Shown: positions 19,247 through 28,101, counted from the first letter of the stretch. The stretch is 64,000 nucleotides of DNA from Coprococcus sp. (GCA_022793995.1 JAAWDY010000060.1:1-64000), one strand, 5' to 3'. The notes: generated from the letters alone by a model not told the origin. Numbers and translations: made by a program.

Positions 19247-19337
19247 ATACGAACATTCCTTTCTTAAAAATTTTCTACCTGTACGGTTGCGATTCACGGC
19301 CTGTATATGTCGACATACGTTCATTTCACTATAAAAA

Positions 19338-19368
19338 GTATAAAGGTTACCACCGGGGGAAGGTCAAT
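19338..19368 (-). promoter_or_regulatory. MerR-type promoter (19-bp spacer) for the minus-strand DUF5058 operon
   Basis: Minus strand TTGACC-TTCCCCCGGTGGTAACCTT-TATACT. Confidence 0.7.
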
Positions 19369-19540
19369 GGATTTTGCGGAAAAATTCTATATTCTTCACG
19401 ACTTTGTATCGAATTGTCGCGAAACTATGCGTTGATGGGAATGTTTTAAAATTTCAAACATCACGAAAAAGGGCATATATTGGCTGGATAAGTCGAAAAA
19501 ACAGGGGAAAATGATGCTAAAACTGTGCCAATTTAGGAAC

Positions 19541-19571
19541 TTGACTTTCCTATTTGGGCAAGGTTTATAGT
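19541..19571 (+). promoter_or_regulatory. MerR-type promoter (19-bp spacer reading) for set A P-protein-like operon
   Basis: TTGACT-TTCCTATTTGGGCAAGGTT-TATAGT; can also be read as a 17-bp spacer to TTTATA. Confidence 0.6.
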
Positions 19572-19601
19572 AAATTCAGAAAAAGTAAAGGAGGGACAAA
19601 T

Positions 19602-20987
19602 ATGATACATCCTTATATGCCAAACAGTGTTGACACTGTGAAAAAGGAGATGATGGATGAAATAGGCGTAAAAAGTATAAGCGATATCTACGAAAGCGTT
19701 ATTCCAAAAGAGCTGCGTCTGGATAGGCCTTTGAAATTACCAGAGCCAATCTTGTCTGAACAGGAACTAAAGAAACATGTGGAAACGCTTTTGGAAAAGA
19801 ATATTTCGTGCGCGGATTATTCTAATTTTTTAGGGGCAGGCTGTTACCAGCGTTATGTTCCGGCAATCTGTGATGAAATTGCCGGCCGCGCGGAATTTTT
19901 GACAGCGTACTGTGGCGACACCTATTCGGATCATGGCAAGATGCAGGCGATTTTTGAATACGCGAGCATGATGGCGGAACTTCTGGATACGGATGTAGTA
20001 AGTTATACCATGTTCGACGCAGGGCAGGCAGTCAGTTCTTCGATGAGAATGGCATTCAGGCTTAGAAAGAACAGAAAAACAATCCTTGTGCCGCACACGA
20101 TGAACCCGGAAATCTACAGCCAGGCGACGCATTATTGTAAGAGCGACGGAAGATTAGTGAAGGTAAAGGCCGAGAGCGGGCTGATGGACATGAAGGATTA
20201 CGCCAGGAAATTGACGGACGATGTAGCCGCCGTTTTCATTGAAAATCCGACTTTCCTCGGGGCGTTTGAGAAAAACGCAAAAGAAATCATTGATCTGGCG
20301 CACAAAAAAGGCGCGTTAGCGATTGTTATGCCGTCCGTGACGTCGCTTGGAATCATCGAACCTCCGGCAAATTACGGCGCGGATATCACCTGCGGAGATA
20401 TCCAGGAGCTAGGGATTCACATGAATTATGGAGGCGGACTGGGTGGATTCATCGCAACGGCTATGGATGACGAATTGGTTGAAGAATATCCCACTTATTT
20501 ATATGGTATCGCGGAAACGGAAGAAGAGGGGAAATTCGGATGGGGAAGAGCCTTAAATCATCGCTGCAGCCATGGCTCAAGGGAGAATGCAAAGGAGTAC
20601 TTTGGGACAGAAGCAGGGCTTTGGACGATCGTCGCGGGTACGTATCTTGCACTAATGGGCCCCCAGGGGATGAAAGAAACCGCAGAGCTGATCCAAAGCC
20701 GTGCAGTCTATGCGGAAGCGATGCTGAAAAAGATCGGCGGGATTGAAGTAAACGCATGGAAAAATCAGTATTTCCAGGAATTTACGGTTTGCTTTGATAA
20801 GGCGAAAATGACGGTGAAAGAAGTGAATCAGAAATTACTGGAATATGGGATATTCGGCGGAAAAGACCTTTCCGGGTGGTTCCCGGAATATGGACAAAGC
20901 GCTCTGTACTGTTTTGGAGAGATGACGGATCAGAAGCGTATCGATCAGCTTTGCATGGCGCTTAAAAATATTGTGGAAGGAGAGTAA
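19602..20987 (+). CDS. Glycine dehydrogenase (decarboxylating) subunit 1-like (P-protein N-terminal half), diverged
   Basis: IHPYMPNSVDTVKKEMMDEIGVKSISDIYESVIPKELRL...FLGAGCYQRYVPAICDEI matches the GcvPA fold family; substrate loop differs. Confidence 0.85.
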   Translation: MIHPYMPNSVDTVKKEMMDEIGVKSISDIYESVIPKELRLDRPLKLPEPILSEQELKKHVETLLEKNISCADYSNFLGAGCYQRYVPAICDEIAGRAEFLTAYCGDTYSDHGKMQAIFEYASMMAELLDTDVVSYTMFDAGQAVSSSMRMAFRLRKNRKTILVPHTMNPEIYSQATHYCKSDGRLVKVKAESGLMDMKDYARKLTDDVAAVFIENPTFLGAFEKNAKEIIDLAHKKGALAIVMPSVTSLGIIEPPANYGADITCGDIQELGIHMNYGGGLGGFIATAMDDELVEEYPTYLYGIAETEEEGKFGWGRALNHRCSHGSRENAKEYFGTEAGLWTIVAGTYLALMGPQGMKETAELIQSRAVYAEAMLKKIGGIEVNAWKNQYFQEFTVCFDKAKMTVKEVNQKLLEYGIFGGKDLSGWFPEYGQSALYCFGEMTDQKRIDQLCMALKNIVEGE

Positions 20988-20993
20988 ACGACT

Positions 20994-22556
20994 ATGGCAA
21001 GAATCAGAGATTTCCATCAGGCCCGCTGGGATGAACCGATCATTTTTGACATTGGGAGGAAAGGCGAAAGAGGCATCCTTGTAGAACGGCCCAAGAAGGA
21101 GGTCATGGAGATCGCAGGAGACACAAGCAGGCATATCCCGGAAGGATTTTTGCGTAAAACGCCTCCCGCGCTTCCGGAAATATCACAGATGCAGGTCTTA
21201 AGGCATTATTTAAGGCTGTCCCAGGAAACGATCGGAACAGACCTGAACATTGATATCGGTCTTGGGACATGTACCATGAAATACAGTCCGAAGAACCATG
21301 AAACTTTTGCAAACAGTCCAAAGGTCGCGGAGCTTCATCCCTATCAGGATGAAAGTACGGTTCAGGGGATATTGGAACTAATGTATCATCTCCAGGAATA
21401 TTTAAAAGAGATCTCAGGTATGGATGAGGTATGTTTGAATGCGGGAGGCGGGAGCCAGGCGATTTTCTCGAACACATCACTCATCAGGGCCTACCATGAG
21501 GCAAGGGGAGAAGGAGCGAAAAGAAATGAGATCATCACAACGATCTTATCCCATCCGGCAAACGCAGGCGCGCCGTCTACATTAGGATACAAGCTGATTA
21601 CGCTTTACCCGGATGAAAGCGGATGCCCGGATTTAGAAGCCCTCAAGGCGTGCGTCGGGGAACATACGGCCGGATTATTGATTACGAACCCGGAAGATAC
21701 AGGAATTTATAACGAAAGGATCAAAGAATATGTAAAGATCGTACACGAGGCGGGCGGCCTGTGTATCTACGACCAGGCGAATTTAAACGGGCTTTTTGGG
21801 CTTACCAGGGCCAGGGAGGCAGGATTTGACGCATGCCATTACAACCTGCATAAATCGTTTTCTTCTCCCCACGGGAGCCAAGGGCCGGGTGCGGGCGTGC
21901 AGTGTGTGACAAGGGATCTGGCAAAATACCTCCCGGTCCCAATCGCTGCATACGATGAAGAAACGCGCACATATTATCTGGATGGCGGCTTCCCGGAATC
22001 CATTGGAAAGATCAGGAAGTATCAAGGCGTTACGCCGGTTATCGTAAGGGCGTATGCGTATATTCGGTCGCTTGGCGGCGAAGGACTAAAACAGGTAGCG
22101 GAATTGGCGATTCTGAACAACAATTATTTATTGAAGAAATTAGAAAGCGTAAAAGGCATTTCCCTGCCATGGGCCAAAGGAAAGAAACGCCTGGAACAGG
22201 CAAGGCTTAGCTGGGAGAAGCTCACCGAGGAGACAGGAGTGAACACGGACGATATCGACAGAAGAATCGTAGATTATGGATTCCAGAGCTACTTTGCAAG
22301 CCATCATCCCATGATTATTCCGGAACCATTTACACCGGAAGCCTGTGAAACCTATTCCAAACAGGATATTGACGAATATGCAAAGGCCTTTGAGATGATC
22401 TCCGAAGAAGCATATCAAGACCCAGAAATCGTAAAGAGAGCGCCTCATAAAGCTGCCCTGAAAACACAGATCAATCAGGATATGCTCATAAAACCAGAGC
22501 TTTTTGCCTGCACCTGGAGAGCATATCAGAAGAAAAAATCAAAGCGCAATGATTAA
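20994..22556 (+). CDS. Glycine dehydrogenase (decarboxylating) subunit 2-like (P-protein C-terminal half), diverged
   Basis: LGTCTMKYSPKNHE, EVCLNAGGGSQAIF, YDQANLNGLFGL, NLHKSFSSPHGSQGPGAG (PLP lysine). Confidence 0.87.
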   Translation: MARIRDFHQARWDEPIIFDIGRKGERGILVERPKKEVMEIAGDTSRHIPEGFLRKTPPALPEISQMQVLRHYLRLSQETIGTDLNIDIGLGTCTMKYSPKNHETFANSPKVAELHPYQDESTVQGILELMYHLQEYLKEISGMDEVCLNAGGGSQAIFSNTSLIRAYHEARGEGAKRNEIITTILSHPANAGAPSTLGYKLITLYPDESGCPDLEALKACVGEHTAGLLITNPEDTGIYNERIKEYVKIVHEAGGLCIYDQANLNGLFGLTRAREAGFDACHYNLHKSFSSPHGSQGPGAGVQCVTRDLAKYLPVPIAAYDEETRTYYLDGGFPESIGKIRKYQGVTPVIVRAYAYIRSLGGEGLKQVAELAILNNNYLLKKLESVKGISLPWAKGKKRLEQARLSWEKLTEETGVNTDDIDRRIVDYGFQSYFASHHPMIIPEPFTPEACETYSKQDIDEYAKAFEMISEEAYQDPEIVKRAPHKAALKTQINQDMLIKPELFACTWRAYQKKKSKRND

Positions 22557-23664
22557 AAGAATCGGTCTGATCGTGAACCCGGTCGCCGGCTTGGGAGGCA
22601 GGGCCGCGTTCAAGGGAAGCGACGATATAGGAAACCAGGAAAGAGCCTTAAAAGCAGGGTATGAAAAAAACGCATGCAAAAGGGCGGAAGAATGCCTGCG
22701 CCATGTAAAAGGTCTGGGAAAATGCATGTTTATTGCGCCAAAGGGAGAGATGGGCGGAAGAATAGTGGAAAAGCTTGCGATCCCGTATCAAAGCATCCCT
22801 GTATTTCATAAACGTACTACGAGAAGGGATACGCTGGACTGCCTGGAGGTATTTAAAAAGGAGAAAGCGGATCTCATCGTCTTCTGCGGCGGGGACGGCA
22901 CTGCAAGGGACGTATGCGAAGGATGCGGTGAGGAGATTCCCGTGTTAGGAATACCGGCAGGAGTAAAAATGTATTCTGGGTGTTTTGCCGTGAATCCGCA
23001 GATGGCAGGAAATCTTCTGAACGATTATATACGGGATAGGCGCTGTTCATTTGAGCTGCGGGAGGTGATGGACCTTGACGAGAAATTTTTGGGGAACTAC
23101 TCGGTCAGTTCCAGATTATACGGATATTTATCCGTACTAAATGCAGGTGAAAGACTGCAGGGAGCAAAAACAGCGTCGCCTCCGGATCCCTTTGAAGTGG
23201 AGGCGCTAGCGGAAAAGATCGTTTCAGAGATGAAGCGGGATGTGCTCTACATTATTGGTCCGGGCAGTACAACCTATCAGATTAAAAAAGCTGCGTGCGG
23301 GGACGGCACGCTGATCGGAGTGGACGCTGTAAGAAACGGAAGGATGATCGGAAAGGACGCGGATGAAAAAACGTTGATTGATTTAATCAGGGAAAATCGT
23401 GCGGCGGAGATCATCGTCACCTGCATCGGCGGCGTCGGATTTGTCTTTGGCAGAGGAAATCAGCAGATCAGCGCCGACGTAATCAGACTGGTGGGAAAAG
23501 AACACATCCATCTGGCTGTGACAAAAAGTAAATTAGCGGGCCTGAATCAAAGACCAATGTATGTAGATACTGGCGACAAGGGCATAGACGGCTATTTGTC
23601 CGGTTACTATCAAATTAATTTTAACAAACGAGAATCAACTGTCTATAAAATACAAAGTATGTAA
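22549..23664 (+). CDS. ATP-NAD kinase/AcoX-like family protein (set A)
   Basis: RIGLIVNPVAGLGGRAAFKGSD; FCGGDGTARDV; GVGFVFGRGNQQISADVIR; overlaps the preceding stop codon. Confidence 0.85.
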   Translation: MIKRIGLIVNPVAGLGGRAAFKGSDDIGNQERALKAGYEKNACKRAEECLRHVKGLGKCMFIAPKGEMGGRIVEKLAIPYQSIPVFHKRTTRRDTLDCLEVFKKEKADLIVFCGGDGTARDVCEGCGEEIPVLGIPAGVKMYSGCFAVNPQMAGNLLNDYIRDRRCSFELREVMDLDEKFLGNYSVSSRLYGYLSVLNAGERLQGAKTASPPDPFEVEALAEKIVSEMKRDVLYIIGPGSTTYQIKKAACGDGTLIGVDAVRNGRMIGKDADEKTLIDLIRENRAAEIIVTCIGGVGFVFGRGNQQISADVIRLVGKEHIHLAVTKSKLAGLNQRPMYVDTGDKGIDGYLSGYYQINFNKRESTVYKIQSM

Positions 23665-23701
23665 ATGTGATGTCAATCTATGTAGAAAAGGAGTTCTTGT
23701 T

Positions 23702-24748
23702 TTGAAAAAAGAAGAAAAATATACGATTGGGCAAATGGCGGAAATATGTAATGTATCAAAGAAAATACTTCGGTATTACGACGAGAACGGGATCATAAGG
23801 CCTGCTTACCGTGATGAAAGCAACAACTACAGATACTATACGGAAAACCAGATCGAAGAGATCCTTTTGCTGCAGGAATTGCGGAGCCTTGATTTCCCAG
23901 TAAAAGTGATCGGTAAGTTATTTAAATCCAGAGATTTAAAAGCATTTGAGACGGAACTTGAAAGGCAGCTGGATGAGCTGCGGATTGAAATGGATAAGCT
24001 TTGGTTTAAATATGACCGTACGTTAGAATTACTATTGAGGACCACCAGAGGAAGGATTGCCATCGGAGAGGAAAAGAGGACAAGAAACGCACAGATCCAG
24101 CGGGTATGCTTTCATGAAAGGACGGTGGCGTACACCCGTTATATCAGCTATTTAAACGCAAAGAGATTATTTATCTCAAGAAGGGCGGAGCTGATGAAAA
24201 TCATAAATGAAAATAAATATGAGTCCATCGGCTCGAATATGGCGATTTTTCATTCCGGGTACATGCAGCAGTTCAGCGACAGAAAGGAAGATGAGTGCGG
24301 CGATCTGGAAGTACTGATTGAGGTGAAGAACGGAAATCTTGAAAAACATTGCAGAGTCATCAAAGAGTTTGACGCAGTGTCGGGGATATACATCGGGCCT
24401 TACAAAAAAATGAAATCGTTTTATGAAGAGCTGGAGCGGTATGCATATGAAAACAATATTGAGATCCAGAACGTTTCCATCGAGGAATATCTTGTAGGCG
24501 CGACGATGACGGATAATCAGGAGAATTATGTTACCAGGATCTATATCCCCTTAAAGAAGCAGGAAAAATCAAAAAAGGAAAAGGAGAGAAAAGAAGACTA
24601 TGGCAGAATTAAGTACGATTTTAAAAGACCCAATGCTATGGGTGATGGGATTACCACCGATTATTGTAATCCTTTTGATGGCGACCATGTTCACGAAAAA
24701 GGCGTACGAGGTTTCTACGCTTGCAAATGTTCCGAGAGAAGATTGTAA
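23702..24748 (+). CDS. MerR family transcriptional regulator with effector-binding-like C-terminal domain (TTG start)
   Basis: EKYTIGQMAEICNVSKKILRYYDENGIIRPAYRDESNNYRYYTENQIEEI; C-terminal GyrI-like domain. Confidence 0.88.
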   Translation: MKKEEKYTIGQMAEICNVSKKILRYYDENGIIRPAYRDESNNYRYYTENQIEEILLLQELRSLDFPVKVIGKLFKSRDLKAFETELERQLDELRIEMDKLWFKYDRTLELLLRTTRGRIAIGEEKRTRNAQIQRVCFHERTVAYTRYISYLNAKRLFISRRAELMKIINENKYESIGSNMAIFHSGYMQQFSDRKEDECGDLEVLIEVKNGNLEKHCRVIKEFDAVSGIYIGPYKKMKSFYEELERYAYENNIEIQNVSIEEYLVGATMTDNQENYVTRIYIPLKKQEKSKKEKERKEDYGRIKYDFKRPNAMGDGITTDYCNPFDGDHVHEKGVRGFYACKCSERRL

Positions 24749-25307
24749 TAAAGCCTTTAAAATCGGTCTGGTAAGTTCGATCGGGCCTTCCTTCTCAATC
24801 GTCACCGTGCTTCTCGCGCTCATGGCGACGTTGGGGACAGCGACGACCTGGTCGAGAATGGCCCTGGTAGGAAACGCTCCGCAGAAATTGATGATGGCGG
24901 AACTCGGCGCGCAGCAGTTCGGTACTGCGGTCGGCGGAGCGGCATATGGGGCGGACGCATATGTGACTTCGATCTGGTTCATGTCCCTGCACGGATGTAA
25001 TTTCATGATCGGTGTATTTCTATTATTGCATCATATGGACAAGATTAAGGTCAAATTGGAAAAAACAGATATGTACCTGATGACGGTCGTAGGTTCAGGA
25101 GCGTTAGCCGGAGTCATCGCCATGTTAGGTGTGAGCAACGCAAAAACCAAAGGGGGAGCTTTTTCATATGTATGCGCTTTCGCGGCGACATTTTTACTTG
25201 GAAAAGCTGCCAAGAAGATCAAATGGCTGGGCGACTATAAAGTCGGCTTCGCGATGCTAATTTCCATGTTGATAACACAATACATATTCAGTGTAGTGCT
25301 GGTCTAA
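24600..25307 (+). CDS. DUF5058 family membrane protein (set A, copy 2)
   Basis: DPMLWVMGLPPIIVILLMATMF...CNKAFKIGLVSSIGPSFSIVTVLLALMATLGTATTWSRMALVGNAPQKLM. Confidence 0.75.
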   Translation: MAELSTILKDPMLWVMGLPPIIVILLMATMFTKKAYEVSTLANVPREDCNKAFKIGLVSSIGPSFSIVTVLLALMATLGTATTWSRMALVGNAPQKLMMAELGAQQFGTAVGGAAYGADAYVTSIWFMSLHGCNFMIGVFLLLHHMDKIKVKLEKTDMYLMTVVGSGALAGVIAMLGVSNAKTKGGAFSYVCAFAATFLLGKAAKKIKWLGDYKVGFAMLISMLITQYIFSVVLV

Positions 25308-25320
25308 AGGAGGGACGGCT

Positions 25321-25992
25321 ATGGGATTTAAAGAAAAATACAACGATTATATATTAAAGTGGGGAAGAATCCTGACGGGGATCGGGATCTTAAGTGTGCT
25401 CGTCCTGCCGGCTTATTTGTGGATCCGTTATAAAGCAGGCCCGTCCTGGTCGCAGATGTCGGCCGGGTATCTGACGATACTGGCAATGTTCGGCGTTGCC
25501 TATGTTTCCGATATGATCGGTTTTTATCCCACCACAGGCGCGGCGCCGATCTACCTTGGATATTTTTCGGGAAATATGTCGGCGGTCCGTCTTCCCAGTA
25601 TGTTTGCGGCTCAGCAGGCTCTTGGGTATAAACAGGGCACAAAGGGTGGCGAGGTCGTGGGGATCATCGCAGTGGCCGCGTCGGTCTATATGTCGACCTT
25701 CGCCGTGACGTTGATCGCGCTTGTCGGCGGTCCGATCATTGACGCGCTCCCACAGTTCGTGGTTGACTCGCTGGCTTATGTAACGCCTGCGATCATGGGA
25801 GCGATGGGATGTATCATCGCGGAAGAGGATTTGAAAGCATTTGGAATTGCCATTGTGTTATCTGTTCTTATCACAGTAATCGGCCTGCCGTCTTGGGCTA
25901 CCTTCCCGGCTGCGATCCTTGGTACAATGTTTATCTGTGTAGCGCTGTACCAAAACTCAAAAAGCAAAGAAAACAAAAATAAAGAAAAATAG
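25321..25992 (+). CDS. Partner membrane protein of DUF5058 (set A, copy 2)
   Basis: Paralogous to 17846-18520; polytopic. Confidence 0.7.
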   Translation: MGFKEKYNDYILKWGRILTGIGILSVLVLPAYLWIRYKAGPSWSQMSAGYLTILAMFGVAYVSDMIGFYPTTGAAPIYLGYFSGNMSAVRLPSMFAAQQALGYKQGTKGGEVVGIIAVAASVYMSTFAVTLIALVGGPIIDALPQFVVDSLAYVTPAIMGAMGCIIAEEDLKAFGIAIVLSVLITVIGLPSWATFPAAILGTMFICVALYQNSKSKENKNKEK

Positions 25993-26004
25993 AAAGGATA
26001 AGCC

Positions 26005-27264
26005 ATGGATATTTTAAAAGAAAGAATTTTTCAGCATATTGACGCGCATAAAGAGGAAGTCGTGACATTATTGCAGGATATGGTGAGATTTGACAGCGTA
26101 TACTTGAAAGAGGAAGAGATACAGAGATACCTTGCGGATTTCTTTGCCGCCCAGGGATGGGAAATTGATCTATGGAACCCGGACATCGAAGAAGTGTCAA
26201 AGCACCCGTCGTATTCAGGCTACAGGGAAAACTTTGACACAAGCCCAGTACTCGTTTCCACGATAAAAGGAACCGGGGGCGGGAGGTCTCTCATCGTGAA
26301 CGGGCATATCGACGTGGTTCCGGAAGGGATCGGCTGGAGCTATGAGCCGTACGGCGCGGTGATCGACGATGGAAAGATCATCGGTCGCGGGGCGAATGAC
26401 ATGAAAGGCGGGCTTGCCGGGGCAATTATGGCTCTTAAGTTCCTCTCGGAGCTGGGTATAAAACTGAAGGGCGATATCATGATCGAAACGGTTGTCGATG
26501 AAGAAATCGGCAGCGCAGGCTCGATCGCCGCGGCGATGCGCGGATATAAGGCGGACGCTGCGATCGTCCCGGAGCCGTCAAAATACGGCATTGTTCCGGC
26601 CTGCGCGGGCTCCACATTCTTCCGGATCAGCGTCCCTGGGAAAACAGCCCATGGATCCGTCCATTATCTGGGCGTCAACGCGATCAAGAAAGCGCATTAC
26701 CTTATGGATAAGTTAGACGAACTGGAACAGGTCAGGTTAAAAGAATTCGACCATGAATTGTTCAGAATCTATCCGATTCAATTCCCGATCGCGGTAGGAA
26801 AATTCAATTCAGGTTCCTGGGCGTCAATGTCGCCGAACCTTGCCGTGATGGAGGGGCGTTACGGCGTGGCTCCTCAGGAGACGATGGAAGAGGCAAAGGA
26901 ATACTTTGAAAAATTCCTAAATGCTGCGTTTGACGAGGACGAGTGGCTGAAAGAAAATCGTCCTACGATCGAGTGGCTGGAGTTCTGGGAGTCGGGGATG
27001 GCACCGACGGACCATGAAATCGTCCAGACGATCGCAAAGACATTCGAGGAATTGGAAGGAAAAGCACCGGTCATCAAAGGGTATTCGGCGCCAACAGACC
27101 AGGCGATCCTTGACCGGTATGCGGATACACCGTCGATCGTGTACGGGCCGGGGAATGATTCACTCCACAAAGCAGATGAATATGTGGAGATCGAGGATAT
27201 TGTAAAATATGTGAAGCATATGGCGTCGATCATTATGGACTGGTGCGGTGTAGAAATGGAATAG
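26005..27264 (+). CDS. M20 family metallopeptidase (ArgE/DapE/acetylornithine deacetylase-like)
   Basis: LIVNGHIDVVPEG, GRGANDMKGGLAGAI, ETVVDEEIGSAGS, GKTAHGS, YGPGNDSLHKADEYV. Confidence 0.93.
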   Translation: MDILKERIFQHIDAHKEEVVTLLQDMVRFDSVYLKEEEIQRYLADFFAAQGWEIDLWNPDIEEVSKHPSYSGYRENFDTSPVLVSTIKGTGGGRSLIVNGHIDVVPEGIGWSYEPYGAVIDDGKIIGRGANDMKGGLAGAIMALKFLSELGIKLKGDIMIETVVDEEIGSAGSIAAAMRGYKADAAIVPEPSKYGIVPACAGSTFFRISVPGKTAHGSVHYLGVNAIKKAHYLMDKLDELEQVRLKEFDHELFRIYPIQFPIAVGKFNSGSWASMSPNLAVMEGRYGVAPQETMEEAKEYFEKFLNAAFDEDEWLKENRPTIEWLEFWESGMAPTDHEIVQTIAKTFEELEGKAPVIKGYSAPTDQAILDRYADTPSIVYGPGNDSLHKADEYVEIEDIVKYVKHMASIIMDWCGVEME

Positions 27265-27309
27265 AATGGAATCAAAACTCAGAGGGGCATCCGCCTGATT
27301 AAAAAAATC

Positions 27310-27475
27310 TGTTGATTTTCAGCTTCAGAAATGTTATATTACAGGTATATTATAGAAAAGGAGCAACCGCCCATATTATGCCCTACGGGGTACAAAGTGG
27401 TTAGCCTCCCAGATAATGTTTATGAGTAAACCTACCTAATCCGGCTAAGATTACAAGGTGGGTTTATTTATTTTC
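27310..27475 (+). ncRNA. Candidate antisense antitoxin RNA of the holin-like toxin
   Basis: TTGATT-N16-TTATAT upstream; conserved-looking GCAACCGCCC...GTGGTTAGCCTCCC...terminator hairpin overlapping the toxin 3' end. Confidence 0.55.
27429..27475 (+). terminator. Terminator-like hairpin ending the candidate antisense RNA
   Basis: AAACCTACCT...AGGTGGGTTT followed by ATTTATTTT. Confidence 0.6.
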
Positions 27476-27563
27476 GCTTGTTATTCCTATCTATGTAGGC
27501 AAGCAATGCACCGAGCAACGTACCGAAAAGAATTAACAATGTTAAAACTTCGTATGTACTCAT
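27468..27563 (-). CDS. Putative holin-like toxin (type I toxin-antitoxin peptide)
   Basis: 31-aa ORF not in the track: MSTYEVLTLLILFGTLLGALLAYIDRNNKRK; strong SD GGGGAGGTGG. Confidence 0.83.
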   Translation of the reverse strand: MSTYEVLTLLILFGTLLGALLAYIDRNNKRK

Positions 27564-27714
27564 ATACACCACCTCCCCTCTTCTGTGAAGTTGGGGAGGC
27601 TCACCACCTTGTAACACGGCCGCTCCGTTTACAAATTATAGAACACCTTATGCCTTGCGGCAATCTGCTTTTTCTATCGATCTCCTGAGCCTGAGCGGAT
27701 GACTTTGCATTGTC

Positions 27715-28065
27715 TTACGATAAGACTTCCTTCCAGGCCGCTTCCTTGAATCCCGGGATCACAAAGTCTTCCCCGACCAGAAGCGGGCGTTTTACCAGCA
27801 TCCCATCCCTGGCAAGAAGTTCATACTGCTCCTCCTCGGACATCAGCGGCAGTTTTTCCTTGAGGCTTAGTTCCCTATACTTCATCCCGCTGGTATTGAA
27901 AAACCGTTTCAGCGGCAGCTTGCTTTTCTGATGCCACTCTTTCAATTCCTCTACGCTGGGATTCTGCTCTACGATGTGGCGCGACTCAAACTGGGCGCCA
28001 TTTTCCACCAGCCACTTTTTTGCTTTCTGGCATGTGCTGCATTTGGGGTATTCTAAAAACAACAT
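27715..28065 (-). CDS. ArsC/Spx family protein (arsenate reductase-like)
   Basis: LFLEYPKCSTCQKAKKWLVENGAQFESRHIVEQNPSVEELKEW. Confidence 0.93.
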   Translation of the reverse strand: MLFLEYPKCSTCQKAKKWLVENGAQFESRHIVEQNPSVEELKEWHQKSKLPLKRFFNTSGMKYRELSLKEKLPLMSEEEQYELLARDGMLVKRPLLVGEDFVIPGFKEAAWKEVLS

Positions 28066-28101
28066 TTCTTTTTCCTCCTCTTACTTTCGATGTGACGATC
28101 G

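Noticed and set aside
19440-19601. Glycine riboswitch upstream of the P-protein-like genes
   Set aside because: The promoters sit only ~30 nt from the start codon and no tandem aptamer-like structure was recognisable.
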